Positions 34,961-47,644 of a stretch of DNA of 64,000 nt are shown one piece after another (within the stretch, counting starts at the first letter, position 1; each line of letters starts with the position of its first letter). The DNA comes from Otatea glauca. Its lineage: Eukaryota; Streptophyta; Magnoliopsida; Poales; Poaceae. Location of the stretch: the NCBI GenBank assembly GCA_036346275.1, contig CM070720.1, forward strand, positions 8,409,278 through 8,473,277, read 5' to 3'. A model generated the notes under the pieces. That model did not search any database, was not told the origin of the DNA, and saw only the letters and a list, made by a program, of their open reading frames with translations. A program made the position numbers and the translations under genes.

Positions 34961-37900
34961 TCAACTTTTATTTATAATCTATAGCTAGCTTTGAGCTAAT
35001 AAAAGTTGGTCTTCTCCTATCACCATCACCTATGTCGACATCCTCTAACAAATCAGACGATGTGAAACCTTGGCCGAACTTCTCAATCTCTTGGAAATCT
35101 TCAATGGCCTCACTGTTATCTGTTATTTCCCGAAAGCTTTGCACCCTGTCTTGTAAAGCTCTCACTGCTGATTTGGATTCCATCGGTGCAAAATCTCATA
35201 TGTCTGATCAAGGGTGCTTGGCTTCACAATGATCGGAATAAGCCTTGTTTTGTGGATGCAGATAAAATTGCAATCATTTAGAGCTTTACCCGATATACAC
35301 TCAGCTTCTTCATGTTGCAAATTTGCGTCTGAACTCGCCATGGCGATATGATCGATGTATCAACTTGAACCACTTCAAACTCGTCCCCATTCCATTGGAC
35401 GAGTATTTGATGCATGGTCGATAGAACACAACAATTATCTTGAACCCAATCTCACCCAAGCAGAACATTGTAATTACCCTTAGTGTCAACCACGAAAAAA
35501 GCAATCGACAATGTTTGGTTGCCGACTATTAACTCAGTCACCATAAACCCTCTTGCTTCTGTATGATCGACTGTGAAAATCATTTAAAACCATATTTGTT
35601 TTAATAAGATCCTCATCGAACTTACCCATCTTTTTGCAAGTGGTATGTGGCATTAGATTGATGGTTACTCCTCCATCGACAAGCATCCCTGATATCGGCT
35701 TGCCATTGATGTGCCCTTTCAAGTATAATGTCTTTAGATGCCAATGATTTTCTTGAGATTTTTTAAAAAAAACTGTGTCTTGAATCCCCAAGCAAAACTG
35801 AGCAAACTTCCCTTTGACCGATGCAGTATTTATCTTAAACTCGGCCGGCAAGGTGAACACCATGTTAATGTTCGTTGGCAGTGGAGAACCGTTCTGAATT
35901 ATGGCTGAATCGAACTCTTCTTCAACCAGTTCTTTTCTCCTCCACTCTTTTTTAGAAGTCTTAATCGGCCTAAGTTCATTGAACACTTCATCTTGTTGTT
36001 TTTCCTGCTCAGCCTCTCTTCATCTCTGAGTTCTTAGCCTTTGAAGTCATTTGCATTGTGACCGGCTAAGCCCTGGAGGACACCACCTGGGTTTAGGTTC
36101 AACCGACTCACGTATTTTTCCAGCCAGATTGACCTGGATTGTAGAACTTGACCCCTCTTTCTAATTGTGCTTTCATTTGGATCGGCCTGGAAATTCTTTG
36201 ATGGACTGACCTGTTATGATTTTTAAGAGGACGGCCTTGTATTGACTCAAATATTCTATCTTTAATCGATCATCTTTACTAGTCACCTTGAAGAGGATAA
36301 TGTTCCATCGGACATGTATATGGTGACGGCAGAGCTGACCCCCTCTCCCAATAGAATTGCCAAAAAGGCATCATTTGAGAGCTTTTTCCAAATTAGTGGG
36401 CCTATACATATTATCAGGCTGACATGCAGGATAGCGTGGCCGGTTACTTCTCTCATATTTCTCTAATAGTTGAGAGAAAGTTGGCTTTGGCTTATGAATC
36501 GGCTTCTATGGTGGTGATGCTCTTTTGGCTTTGTACTACTTGCCGATTTGCATGTCTCCTCTTGGCTTGACAGTCCTTGAACTCCTCCCCTCACAGTCAA
36601 TTTCTATTTGTAGTGAGCCGATCGTAATCTTCAGGGTCTCTTTGCCACTAGAGCTCAACTGAACATCACCATGACATACAACCTTTAACCCTGTATCCTG
36701 CATCGACTCTTTTCCTTTTCCAAAATATTGAACCATATTAATTGAAAAAGGATTGGCATCCAATTGCATCATCGTCTCTTCTACAAACTTGAGTCGGCCA
36801 TGCTCTATATCCGATTGTATTTGCTATCGAAAAATATTGGAATCATTAGTATTATGTGAAAAAGAATGATGCCATTTGCAATACCTTTGCTTTTTAATTT
36901 CGTTAACTGATGATATAACATGTCCTTTGGGCAACCGTATAACCTTTTCTTTCAAAAGTAAGTCAAAACTACAGTCACACTTTGAGACATCAAAAGCGTA
37001 TTTTATTTCTGACTTATTATTAGTCGGCTTAAGCCAGGAACAGAGTAAGGACTTCTTGGATCCTTTAACCCACTAGGCTACATTTATTTCACCCTCATCG
37101 TCTTTAGAGGAATCACTTGAGCAGTATTTGACGAGGTTGACCTTGGCTTTTTCTTTATCTTTATTGTTATTATTCTCAAAATTGTCTCTAAAGCCTCTGT
37201 TATTTGTAAAACATCTTTCTTGAGTAGATACCTTGTGCAATAGGTGACATAAATCGGTGAACTCTTGTCCACCGAATTTCACCGTTAGATGGGGAATTGA
37301 TCCTTGGAAGGTTAAATCGGATAACTGGTTATCAAGTAGAGTAACGCTAAAAGACCGATTTCTTATTTCCCTAAATCTCTTAATATAATCTGTTACCGAT
37401 TCTTCAAATTTCTAGCGAGCAGAGCTCAATTCAAAAATTATTAATTCCAGACTGCCAGAAAAAAAGTATTCGTGGAATCGGCTTTCCAAATCGGTCCAAA
37501 AATGAACCGAATTCGGAGGTAAGCTTGTGAACCATGTAAAAGCAGCTCCTGACAAAGATAGCGTGAATAACCTAATTTTTAACCCATCGGACTGAGCAGC
37601 TTCACTACATTGTGCGGTAAAACGCCTGACGTGCTCTAAAGTAGTAACAGAGTCATCCCCTTAGAATTTCACAAAATCAGGAACTTTAAAATTATTGGGG
37701 TAAGGCATCCGATCGATATAATCAGGATACAGCTTCCAATAGCCTGTAACCCTTCCCTTGGGTTGTATGTCAAATTGATCTCGCAATACGACGGATATCT
37801 GATCAGCCCAATTTACTGTGTTAGTCGATGCAGTGTTAGGAGCTGGCCTATTATGCTCGTAATTGGCCTCCCCCCCCCCTCAAGCGTATGCTCGGTTTGA

Positions 37901-38300
37901 TAGGTTGGTTGAGCCAATGGGGATCGACCAGATTGCTCATAACCTATGTTTTCCCTAGCAATCAGTTCTGGTACTAGAACGGAAGGCTCGGAGTATGTTA
38001 CAACCTTATATGGAGCCATATTCCTCTACAACATTGGCTCAAGATACTATTGGTACCTAGGAGGTTCAGTCGGTTGTGGGACCGACTGGGGAAGTGTAAA
38101 ATGGAGCCAATCGTGGTAAGTTGGTTGATGGATCCAACTTAGCAGCATCGGTATATGTCTGATAATGCACAACCCCACTTGTACGAGGATCTTTTGGCAA
38201 TATTAGAGTCAGTTGGGTTGGCACCATAGATGGAATTGTAGCCAATAGTTTAGGGTCAGTTATTACCAAAGAGCTTTGCGTATTAGGTGCTACCAAATAA
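34961..38300 (-). pseudogene. Tat-type gag and protease, degraded
   Basis: The gag core at about 37720-37300 reads KIRLFTLSLSGAAFTWFTSL then SVHFWTDLESRFHEYFF and VTDYIKRFREIRNRSFSV, a typical Gypsy gag. A Tat-like KWHHSFSHNTND segment lies near 36870. Protease at 35986-35534 contains ISGMLVDGGVTINLMP, so the active site is DGG in place of DSG or DTG. 37813-38296 contains a Pro/Gln/Thr-rich leader. Between protease and RT (34961-35530) only short frames are visible. Multiple stops are present throughout. Confidence 0.8.
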
Positions 38301-38729
38301 ACTGGTTAATTCGGTAGTGTCTGTATTGGATTGAGTAGGCTTCCAGCTGACGCCAACTCTTGAGCTATAGTTTTGACACTATTTTTGATCATCGGCTTGA
38401 GAGTTGTAACCAGAGCCGATGATTAATTAATGAAAGAATGGTTCACAGATTGATTAATCATGGCAGATAATTTAGCTTGTGCAGGCATGTATTGACTTAT
38501 CGATGTGTCGATAATCCCTGTGTCGCCGAGGGCATTGATCATCGACACTGCAACTTTTTGGGTGACGCCACATCGAGTTTTTTGATAACAACTCAACATC
38601 ATCTCCTCGAGTGTGGCTTTCTGATCTTCAATCTTTTTACATTGTTTTGGTGTCAAATTGTCTAACATCAGGACAATTATACCTTTAGTATTGAGAAGAC
38701 ATCGTGTCCCACCGGGCATGCCAAAAGTG

Positions 38730-39367
38730 TGTTGGTACCGAAAAATAGTCAATCGGCCTCTACACACTAGAACACAGGGTTCAAGGCGTGCCAATCGATT
38801 TAATCCTACAATTGTTAAGATAGATGGAAAAATATGCTTAAAGCGGATCAAATGCAACACTCAGCAAAGATCTAAAAGGCTAAGAAGCCGATCAAATCAC
38901 GGGTAACGATAAATCTAAACAGCCGATTAGGGCTGATTAGATGGTAGATAAAGGTAGACTTTTCTGAAAAAGGCGATGCGTAACAAGATTAGAGAAAACT
39001 AAACCTTATTGGCGTAATCGAACATGACCAACAATCGGCGATGCGCAACTTTATTGATCAAGATCGGATTACAAGAATTCTAAATTACAAAGCTACTCCT
39101 AGTTAACAGAAAAGTAAAAAGTAAATGCGAGTTGTTTGGTTGATTGGGGGTTGTTGTTTTTACTCGCCCTCGACTATCTTTCATAGTGCATTAGCCGATC
39201 GTGTCCTTCTCCGATGCGTTGTCGACTATGATCCGTACTGGCCTTTGTACGGATAAAATCCCATCTTTGAATCAATATCGATCATAATCCTGTTTTAACT
39301 CAACTTTCCTTTCTTAACGGATATCGATCAAAAATCGGCCATGTCTTGCCAAATTCCAGTGCTAACA
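38730..39367 (-). repeat. Intact Tat-type LTR (5' LTR in element orientation)
   Basis: 638 bp, TGTTGGTACC to GCTAACA, followed by AGTAT. It is uninterrupted, so it is the reference for the split copy at 24483-28585. Confidence 0.92.
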
Positions 39368-39372
39368 AGTAT

Positions 39373-39755
39373 TTATATAGGAAACATAAATACGACACAT
39401 TGGTACAGCTTCGTCATGAATAATGATTTCATAACATTATACTACCCCAATTCCAAATGCAAGTCATTTTAGAATTGGTGATTCATTTTTAGGAATTGCT
39501 AATTTGAGGACGTTATCACCGAAGTGTTAGTGGGGACATCCTCTCATTGTGACAAGTGGTAGCACCTTCTTCATTCCCTCACTTCCCTTCCCCTCAAAGA
39601 CTCTCTCATCGCGATACTTGGCGTCATCTTGTTCATCATCCTTTCCCCTATCATTATCTTCCCCTCAAACTCAAAATAGTTTTTGCTTTTAAAACCCCCC
39701 AAGTTTTTGAAAACGAGGTATTTTTAACCACTTTTAAATGTTTTTGAATCAAAAT
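39373..39755. other. Unassigned sequence right of the Tat element
   Basis: No gene seen; C/T-rich patch at 39540-39680. Confidence 0.4.
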
Positions 39756-40235
39756 TTTTGAACCAAAAGTTATCAAACCAAAAGTTTTTTAATTAAAAGT
39801 TTTTGGAGTTGAAACTTTTCGATTTAAAATTTTTTGAGTTAAAACTTTCCAAATTGAAACTTTCTAAATTAAGAACTTTTGATTTAAATTTTTTTTTACT
39901 TCAAACTTTCTACTTTGAAATTTTTCGATTTGAAATTTTTCATGTTGAATGTTGCCGAGTTGAAACTTTATAATCTAAGAATTTTTTATTTAAAATTTTT
40001 CAAGTTAAAACTTTCTGAGTTGGAACTTTCTAATTTGAAAAAAAAATTATTTAAATTTTTTCGAGTTCAAACTTTATTAGTTGAAACATTATTTGAATTT
40101 TTTCTAAAAAAAAATTGAGATGAAATTTTCTAAGTTGAAATTTTTCGATGTATTTTTTTCGAGTTGAAAAGTTTACGAGTTGAAATTTCCTATTTAAAAT
40201 TTTAAAAGTTAAAATATTCTAATTTGAAATTTTTG
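39756..40235. repeat. Degenerate 15-16 bp minisatellite
   Basis: About 30 imperfect units of the form GAGTTGAAACTTTTC / GATTTGAAATTTTTC run for about 480 bp. Because the period is near 15 bp, one frame (39915-40118) reads as a five-residue repeat of the LKFF-x / LKLSEL kind. That is a by-product and not evidence for a protein. Confidence 0.85.
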
Positions 40236-41249
40236 TGTTAGAGGGAAAAGGAGGTGGGAGAAGTGATTAGGAAAGAGAGAAAGGAGAAAGGTGAAGGTGG
40301 ATGGAAAAGATTACACTTGACATATCATAAAAGGGTATCCTTAAGTTTTCTAGTTTGAGAGTAACCTCAAACTAGTTATACCCATCATTTTTAGGTTTGA
40401 CCATCAATATATAAATAATTAACATGATTGACAATATGAAATGTATCTATGTCTCCATTCTTAGAGAAGTGCAGAGGGTTTTGGCGCCGGGCACCACGCA
40501 TCCTCATTTACCACAGAAACTACAGTAAGAACTACAGTTATTTATTTATTTTATTTTCCCTATTTTTTAAAGAAATCTTCCTCTCTCTGCTAAAATTCAT
40601 GTTAAGAAATTTACCGCTCTCTACTAAAATTCATGTTACATCAGCAGTGCACCATCCAGTGGCCACAGCCACTCGGGCACTGCAGAAATTGCAATGTGCA
40701 TGCTACAGTACTTTTTTTTGTTTTTCAATTTTTTATTTTTAGAAAAACAGAAAAAATATTTTTTTTTGGAAAAATCCTCTCTGTTAATGTTGAGTTACAG
40801 AATTTTTATTTTTATTTTCTCTATTTTGTAAAGAAATTTTCCTCTCTCATTTTTAAAAACGCACGAAATTTCACCTATAGTTAATAGTTACATCATGAAA
40901 TATACTTTCTTAATGTATAATTACTTTTAATTTGGGAAAACCATATTTTTCGTGGAAAATGATGGTCAAAGTTTTATCTTGAAGATCGTGTTAGAGAATA
41001 TAGAGTTTGGATTGACCCACTTTGAGATATTGCGAGAATGTTGTATGTAATCTTTCTTGTCATTATTTGGTCTCATATACGATGTGTATGCTATATTTTT
41101 AGACTTCAGGATGATGCATATACTGATGTGTAATGATTTTCCTAGGGTTGACAAACACTAATCCGTAACTAGGTAGTTATAAAGGTGGCTTTCGGGTTTG
41201 TCGTGAAGCATGCTACGAGGAATGATTAATCAAGATGGGATTTGCCCCC
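40236..41249. other. AT-rich intergenic DNA with transposon-like scraps
   Basis: 40555-40635 contains a direct repeat of CTACTAAAATTCATGTTA/CTGCTAAAATTCATGTTA. 40540-40575 and 40800-40845 share TTATTTTC..TATTTT.TAAAGAAAT. 41159-41249 (CCGTAACTAGGTAGTTATAAAGGTGGC in parts) resembles a common grass LTR motif. No gene. Confidence 0.4.
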
Positions 41250-41605
41250 TGTAAGTTTAAGCTCTATTGGTTTTGGTGATTGGTTTTATATTAATGCTTA
41301 ATTATTATTTAAATAACAAATCTAATCATTATGAGTACTATTTTTTAAAACTTTATTCTTATTAGTCTCAAATTTAAATGGAAAATGAAAACCCAAGGTA
41401 TGCACTAGTATTCATTTTATTATCCCATTGCATACTTAGGATTCAAATTAAAAGATGAACTCTTCTATTACTTATACATTAAAGATGTGTATTATGTGTC
41501 CAATTCCACGTATTACATGGATGCACATATCTAGGGAGAGTTCGTACTTTTATTTGATATTTCAATAGTATTGATCCATATCTTTTTACTAAATAATATA
41601 ATATA
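41250..41605 (+). mobile_element. 5' fragment of the long LTR family
   Basis: It starts TGTAAGTTTAAGCTCTATTGG and matches the first 350 bp of the solo LTR at 25077 (shared TTTTGGTGATT, ACAAATCTAATCATTATGAG, CATACTTAGGATTCAA and CTAGGG-GAGTT). It stops near 41605, so the rest is deleted. Confidence 0.85.
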
Positions 41606-42427
41606 CGGTCCACACAGATTGGTAGGTACCATAAAAGAGCTCTAACTTGAGAGAATCAACATTACCATTCAGAGCACAATATGTCATGCATGTTAGTGAA
41701 GGCCATAGCATTGAGCAAGATGAACCACGTTCCACACAAAAAGAGTGAAAAGAAAAGGTTGGGTGACGAACCTTACAAGTCCGCTATAAGAGCTGGTAGC
41801 CTGTCGAAGTTTGCTCTGTAGGCAAACTTAACACCCAATAAGTAAACACAATTAAACATATTTAGAACTGGTATGAACTGAGAATGCAAATGCAATAAAA
41901 CAACTGAATAGATGCATTCGAACACAAAAAGGACTTCGGAATGACTTGCCATCAAAACGAAAAATACTGCTTTTGTATCAAGCCAATAGGAAATGAATGG
42001 ACTGTAATGATGAACAGTCCAAATGGATAGGAAGGAAGAGTGGAAAATAAGGTCTGAGAACTATGTATCAGGAAAATTATTTGGCATGTAGGGTAGAAAA
42101 AACTTGAACAAAATGATCTCATCGTACAAACTGATTAAAGGAAATGAACAACCTATGGCAATAAAAATGATCTTACCCTACATAGTAAAGGAATGAACGA
42201 GCAATAAAAATGATATGTGCATACATATGGCACTACGTTGGCATAGTTCAGACAAAAGGAAAAATCAAATGTTGTAGATACCCCTACCACTGTTACTGCT
42301 ATAGATATCTCAGGATAATCCTCAAGAAATTATAGTTTCACTTCTCTTCTTCCGTGATGGCTTTGCCCAAGTATGCCATAAAAGTCAAATAGGAATACAG
42401 GATTGTTGTATAATATTTTCATTAATG
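41606..42427. other. Downstream flank of the pseudouridine synthase gene
   Basis: No gene or repeat recognised. Confidence 0.4.
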
Positions 42428-42858
42428 GACAATTTTCCTAAACCAGACCAGGCCTATTAGGCCCATAAGGCCTGAGGCATAGTATGAATAGTTTAATCCT
42501 ATATAGTTTATTCTATGTCCATGGTACCTCTCCTCTCCCTATATACAAGGAGTGAGAGCTAGATTTTGTACACGACATCCCACCAATATACAACTCATTA
42601 TCGTGTCGATAACGCTCTCGATGGAAGAAGGAAGAGCCAAATAAACACCACCAATAGGCAATGTACCAAGAAGCTTATGCGAGAACGTTATCGTGCTGAT
42701 ACATGTTGTATATTGGTGGGATGTCGTGTACCAAACCAAATCCCCTACCCTCTTTATATAGAGTGAGGAAGGGTGTCATGATCATAGAATAAACCATATG
42801 AGACTAAACTATCCCTATTATATCTCATGGGCCAAATAGACTTTTAGGGAAAATCTCC
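42428..42858. repeat. Foldback (long inverted-repeat) element
   Basis: The inner arms at 42567-42619 and about 42681-42734 are near-perfect complements (TACACGACATCCCACCAATA / TATTGGTGGGATGTCGTGTA). The pairing continues outward more weakly: ATAGTTTAATCC.. at 42489 with the complement of 42797-42823, and TTTTCCTAAA at 42433 with TTTTAGGGAAAA at 42842. Total is about 430 bp with a loop of about 60 bp. It is MITE-like and sits about 300 bp downstream of the host gene. Confidence 0.75.
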
Positions 42859-42940
42859 ACACATGAAATATCATACAACAGATACAATAAAACAGATCAT
42901 TTCCATAAATTATTATACACAAATAAAACAACAAAATGGA

Positions 42941-43060
42941 AATTTGCATTTAATAGATTGATGAGCCCTACCAAAGCTAACAGGCGGAGAGCCCTCAGGA
43001 GTCAGGAGGCTTCAGAATTTCCTTACCAAGGCTTCACGAATAATTCATCTCTTGCCAGAA
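42941..43060 (-). repeat. Degenerate duplicate of the pseudouridine synthase last exon end
   Basis: Complement of TTTGATGAGTTCTTCCAAAGC..CCCTCAGGAGG in exon 5 (about 43189-43235). Here it is TTGATGAGCCCTACCAAAGC..CCCTCAGGAG at 42969-43020, offset by about 220 bp. Flanking bases (GAAATTTGCAT versus GAAGTTTGCAT) also match. It is a partial tandem duplication of terminal exon and 3' flank, now decayed. Confidence 0.65.
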
Positions 43061-43161
43061 ATTAGCAGCCAATCAGGACCTACCGTTGACACCCAGAAAT
43101 TCTAGTAGGCAAAAGAAACTACAAAATAACACATCTCTACTAACAGTTCTTCCGTACAGAA

Positions 43162-46100
43162 TCAATAATATAGAAGTTTGCATCTACTTATTTGATGAGT
43201 TCTTCCAAAGCTACTTGGAGGGAAACCCTCAGGAGGCATCAGGATTTCCTTGTCATAGTTTACTGACATGAGATACAATCCATGAGGTGGTGCTGACAAG
43301 GCAACCTTCGCTAGTTCTTTGCGGTCCCTTGCTGCAATGATTTTTGGGACGATGTCAGTAGGCTGCGCCTCCCTTCCAACTTGAAGCAACAAAGCTACCT
43401 GCACCGCCAACCACATCCCATTGTGTTACTGAAGAGATATATGACAGTGCTGAAGTGCAACACAAACAACAACACATGAACAAAGAAACTAAACAAAAGA
43501 AGATATTATTCGATCTGAATTCACTATGATTTGTAGTCAATTTTTCAAATCATCAAGACAAGCCCACATCATTAAAAGGAAAAATTAGAATAAGACATGA
43601 CCAAAGGTTGGATCCATAACACTGAATTTGCTAGAATAGCCAAAAAAAACTAGCTCATACAAGACATATCTCACTGTTAAAACATGAGAACTGAATGGTC
43701 GATTTTGGTGCTGCGTTATCCAGCTGTGTTGAATGGATGCCAATACCAATTAGTAAATCAGTTTGACACAAAGAAATACAGACCAAAGATTAAAGCGAGT
43801 GTGTGATGGTTCAATCTGGTTCAGCTAATCCACTTTCTTTGATGGAACCAGGGACACTGTTGTTTTCTATAAACTGTCCTCTCTCCAATTTATTAAATAC
43901 GTTAAATTTAGTTTTTTTTAGAAATGCATGCATCGTACTACACTAGTGTCATTTTCCAGCTATTTGTAGCAACTGCAGTGTCATGGATAAGATTCCAAGT
44001 GTTGGATGTGAATTCCATAAATACTTGTTTTGTTGAGCTAATGTGATAAAGATAATTTTCTCTTTCATAACAACTGAGAATACAACTGCACTAGTTGGAT
44101 GTATGACCACTGCACAGTTAGAAGTGAAGTTGTATGAACTGCTGTCATGGTTCATTCTAATTATCAAGAGGCAAAAGAAAAAATAAGATGGATAGTTGTT
44201 CCTATGATTTGGGTCAAGGAATTTTCTCATTTAGGATCATGCAGGGATTCTTCTATGATTATATGGTCAGATTATATAAAATGTGAACAAACTAAATTCC
44301 AAACAGATTTACAGACGTTTAAACAAGATATCAAAATTACCATGTTCCTCACTTGTCTGTACAGAAAGCCAGTACCTTCAACCTCAAGCTGTAACATAGA
44401 ACCCTGTATAGCAACAAGAAAATGTCAGGTCAAACACTACACAACAATACAGCACTAAACACTGCACTCGTAAGAGTGAAAAAAATAAAACTAAGTGATG
44501 GGATCATCAGTCACCATTTCAGTAACATCAAAGCGTATTATCTTCTTTATAGGACTGCGCACACGATCATTATGTACTGCATTGGCAAAAGATGTGAAGT
44601 CATGTACTCCAACAAAATGCTTTGCAGCCTCCCGCATAGCATGTGAATTAAGTTTATAGGCACTATGGTAAGCATAATGATGATGAAAAGGATCCATGAC
44701 TGCTTCATTATAGATCTTGTAATGATAGATTTTGCTCTTTGTGGATGTACGAGCATGGAATTCAGGACGTGCTGCGCTAATTTCCCTGATTCGAATCTCA
44801 GGAGGAAGAAGCCCATTGATTGCAGAATGAATGCTATCGAGGCAATGGTAGGCAAAAGGTGCGGTGAAATGCGCCACCTGAAAAACAACAAATACGTTGT
44901 GTTATCCCAGCATTTAAACCTATCAGCAGTGCAGGATATATATGTGAACAATATATATCAACTTGAGCCTTTGTTTACAGTTGTGTAATAAGATAATTAA
45001 ACCTGACCCCACGCATGAACACCTGTATCTGTCCTGCCTGCACCAACCAAACAGAACTCCTTCCGATCGAGCTTAGTGATGCGTATTAGTGCATTCTCTA
45101 TAAAGCATTGTATGGTTGGGGGTGATGGCTGATACTGCCAACCTGAGACATGACAATAATTTGAGAATCATTTGAGACTTCAAAATTCTAATGTTCTGTT
45201 CACAATCTCAGTAATGTTCATGTGGAATGTCAAGCAAGTTTAATTAGATAATAGATGATCAATAGGTTGACCATAACTAATGGCCTGGAATAGGGAAAAA
45301 CACACAATTTTTCATGCTCAGATTAAGCAAGGATTATCATCCCAAGAGCTTGATATCAGAAAAGCATATATTTCATCTTGCTCTGGTTGATTTTTAGGAA
45401 ATTGCTTCAAACGAGATGCAATAGAATTGCAGAATTTTTCCCCAGCTAATTACTAATCAACAAGAAAATATTATCACAAGCACTAGTGATACATCAGCTA
45501 GTTCTGCAGATCATACATGAGGTAATAGAGTGTGAAGACATCAGATGTGATGTATTTTGCAATAGAAATATGGTAAATCATATCACGAAAGTGCAAAAGA
45601 AATCTGTTAGTATCCGACAATAAGGTATTTGTAGTAGCAACCCCAAATCCACCACAAAATCTTAATGTTGATTATAAGGTCATCATTATCAATGGCAACA
45701 GAGCATTCCAGAAGGGTAGCTACCACCAACCAGTTCACCTAAACTGGTGCCATACTTGATAGCTTTTTGAGAACAGAGTTTTTTTTCATAGTCAATTGTG
45801 ACTAACTTGTAACATTTTTTTCAGTCAATAATACATTTGCATGCAACTGCAAAGTAGTCTAGGGTAAAGGCAATCACTAGTAAAGGCAGAAAATTCCATT
45901 TGCAAGATATGCTGAAAATGAGCCCCAAATATGACAACAGTTACTGGAATCTATAGTTAGACTAGAAGTGGGCATTTTAAATGCAAGTGATCAATCTTGT
46001 GTAGTAATCAGCTCCTCTAAAAGAATCATTGGGGACAGAAGCTGCATGAAATTAAATTTCCCTATGTAAGGATAAGTGATAACCTATATGTCGATGAATC

Positions 46101-46804
46101 TAAGATCCTGAAGAGTATTACCTCCTTTTCTAAGGATAGAGTTTTTCACCCCGATAAAAGCTTAAGCACAAAGGCCGAAGGTCAGATGATACCCCAAAGT
46201 CATAATCGATTCTCACAAAATATGTTCTCACTAGGCAGAATTCAGATATAAACATCCGATGATGTACGGATGTTATAGTGTTGAACTGATGTTACAGTCG
46301 AAATTAACACAACTATAAAATGCCAAAACCAACAAAATTGGCCTGCCAAGAAGAGATGCCCCACAATAACTGCACTATTTCCTCCACATCTTCGTCCCAA
46401 TAATCCAAAAACTCCCTTCTACAAGACATTTTGCAAAAATTCAGCGCATTCGCATCAATAACGACGAAACCTAATGCTTTGTCTCCTCTCTTAAATGTAA
46501 TGCTTTCTCTCCTCCCTTGAATGCAATAAACGTCCTTAGGGTAGCACCCAAACCATCCACCACACCACGAGAAAATAATAACGTTCAAGAAAATGCACAA
46601 ACACCACCAACCAAAAGAATCTAAAGTCCAGAGGAGGCAGAAAAGAACCTTTGAACTTGGTGCCGTCGTAGGCGATCACCATCCGCCACTTACGTTCGCC
46701 CTCCGTCGCCGACACATCGGCCTCGTCCGCTGCCGGCCGCAGAACATCGCGAAAGCCGCCGTCCGAGAGCTATCAACCCCGTCGAAGAGAGACCAAGAAG
46801 CCAT
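43162..46804 (-). CDS. tRNA pseudouridine synthase, TruA family (5 exons)
   Basis: It isomerises uridine to pseudouridine in tRNA. Exons on the minus strand are 46804-46649, 45142-45003, 44877-44515, 44403-44341 and 43398-43162, and all introns are GT-AG. Exon 1 gives KWRMVIAYDGTKFK. Exon 2 starts GWQYQPSPPTIQ and holds the catalytic motif GRTDTGVHAWGQ (Asp nucleophile). Exon 3 has AHFTAPF, LPPEIRIREI, PEFHARTSTKSKIYHYKI and FVGVHDFTSFAN. Exon 4 has EVEGTGFLYRQVRNM. Exon 5 has ALLLQVGRE and ends QISRCKLLYY. Product is about 318 residues, normal for the family. Odd point: the upstream ATG (46802-46804, MASWSLFDG) is one frame off the conserved part, and the first in-frame ATG is at MVIAYDG. 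This implies a 1-nt loss in exon 1, an assembly error, or a shorter start. Intron 1 is 1.5 kb. Compartment cannot be judged. Confidence 0.9.
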
Positions 46805-47444
46805 TTCACGTCAGATGTGGATGGAGGCCACGAGGAAGGGGTGCGCAGAAGGAGAGGAGTAGCAGGGGTTTACCGAGATGTTTCCGGCGGCGCCGGCGCG
46901 TGGAGGGGGAGGAGCGAACCGGAGGGCGGCTAAACCGAGCATATCCAATACTCGATCTGATGCGGGGCGAGCGAGAGACAGAGCAGGCAGCAGCGAGATA
47001 AGGCCAGAATCAGCGTCCGGACGTCCGATTTTTTTAAAACGTTGCTTAGGACGTTTGGTGTAATTTTTTTTAACGTGTGTATTATTATTTTTCAATATAT
47101 GTAATTTTTTTTTTCATGTGTATACTTTTACTATTATCGAAAAACTTATTTCACACATAAAAAAATATTACAGCATAAAAAAAATCAGACCTTCCAAGAC
47201 TAAAAATTCTGAAAAGAATACATCCTTTCCACTGGGCAGTGTTTGGCTTTCCCGATTCTCCCCTGTCATGATGTGACTTTTCCATGTTGTTGTCCTTGGA
47301 AAATTATTTTTTTAAAAACTAGTCCGGTGCAATTTTATTTATAAATTTGGTCCCTTTAACTCGAGAATTTTTTTAATATAATTTTTTAATGAAAAATTAC
47401 AGAATAATATGCCCAATTAAACAATTACATATATACCTATCTGT

Positions 47445-47592
47445 CGACGATTGAAATAGCGACAGACTTTCTATCGCCATTTCAAATAACAACAGAGAGT
47501 CTGTCGGTAATTGAAATGGTGTTACAGAGTCTGTCGCTAGTACAGGCAGGCTCTCTATCGCCAATTAGATTGGCGAAAGAGCTTTTTAGCTG
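47445..47592. repeat. Cluster of CTGTCG / CGACAG words
   Basis: At least six copies of a GCGACAGA / TCTGTCGC-type word, with TTGAAATGG or CCATTTCAA beside them, occur on both strands within 150 bp. This is the layout of subterminal repeats of a DNA transposon or of an LTR enhancer. Family not identified. Confidence 0.5.
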
Positions 47593-47644
47593 CCGACCCC
47601 ACGGCTAGGATGCCATTTCGGTTCAAAGAGCCAAAGCAGACGAG

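Larger units (their letters stand above)
24483..39367 (-). mobile_element. Tat-type Ty3/Gypsy retrotransposon with nested insertions
   Basis: It is bounded by the target duplication AGTAT (24478-24482 and 39368-39372). LTRs begin TGTTGGTACC and end GCTAACA: 24483-28585, interrupted by a solo LTR at 25077-28508, and 38730-39367. Coding order on the minus strand is gag, protease, RT, RNase H, a second RNase H-like domain, integrase, so Gypsy order. A plus-strand ORF lies between integrase and the distal LTR. The second RNase H and the antisense ORF are marks of the Tat (Ogre/Grande-type) lineage. Beside the 5' LTR, the complement of 38707-38724 reads TGGCATGCCCGGTGGGAC, a possible primer site whose tRNA I cannot name. 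All genes are broken. Confidence 0.9.

Noticed and set aside
39915..40118. Leucine-rich repeat-like small protein
   Set aside because: Artefact of a 15-bp minisatellite read in frame.
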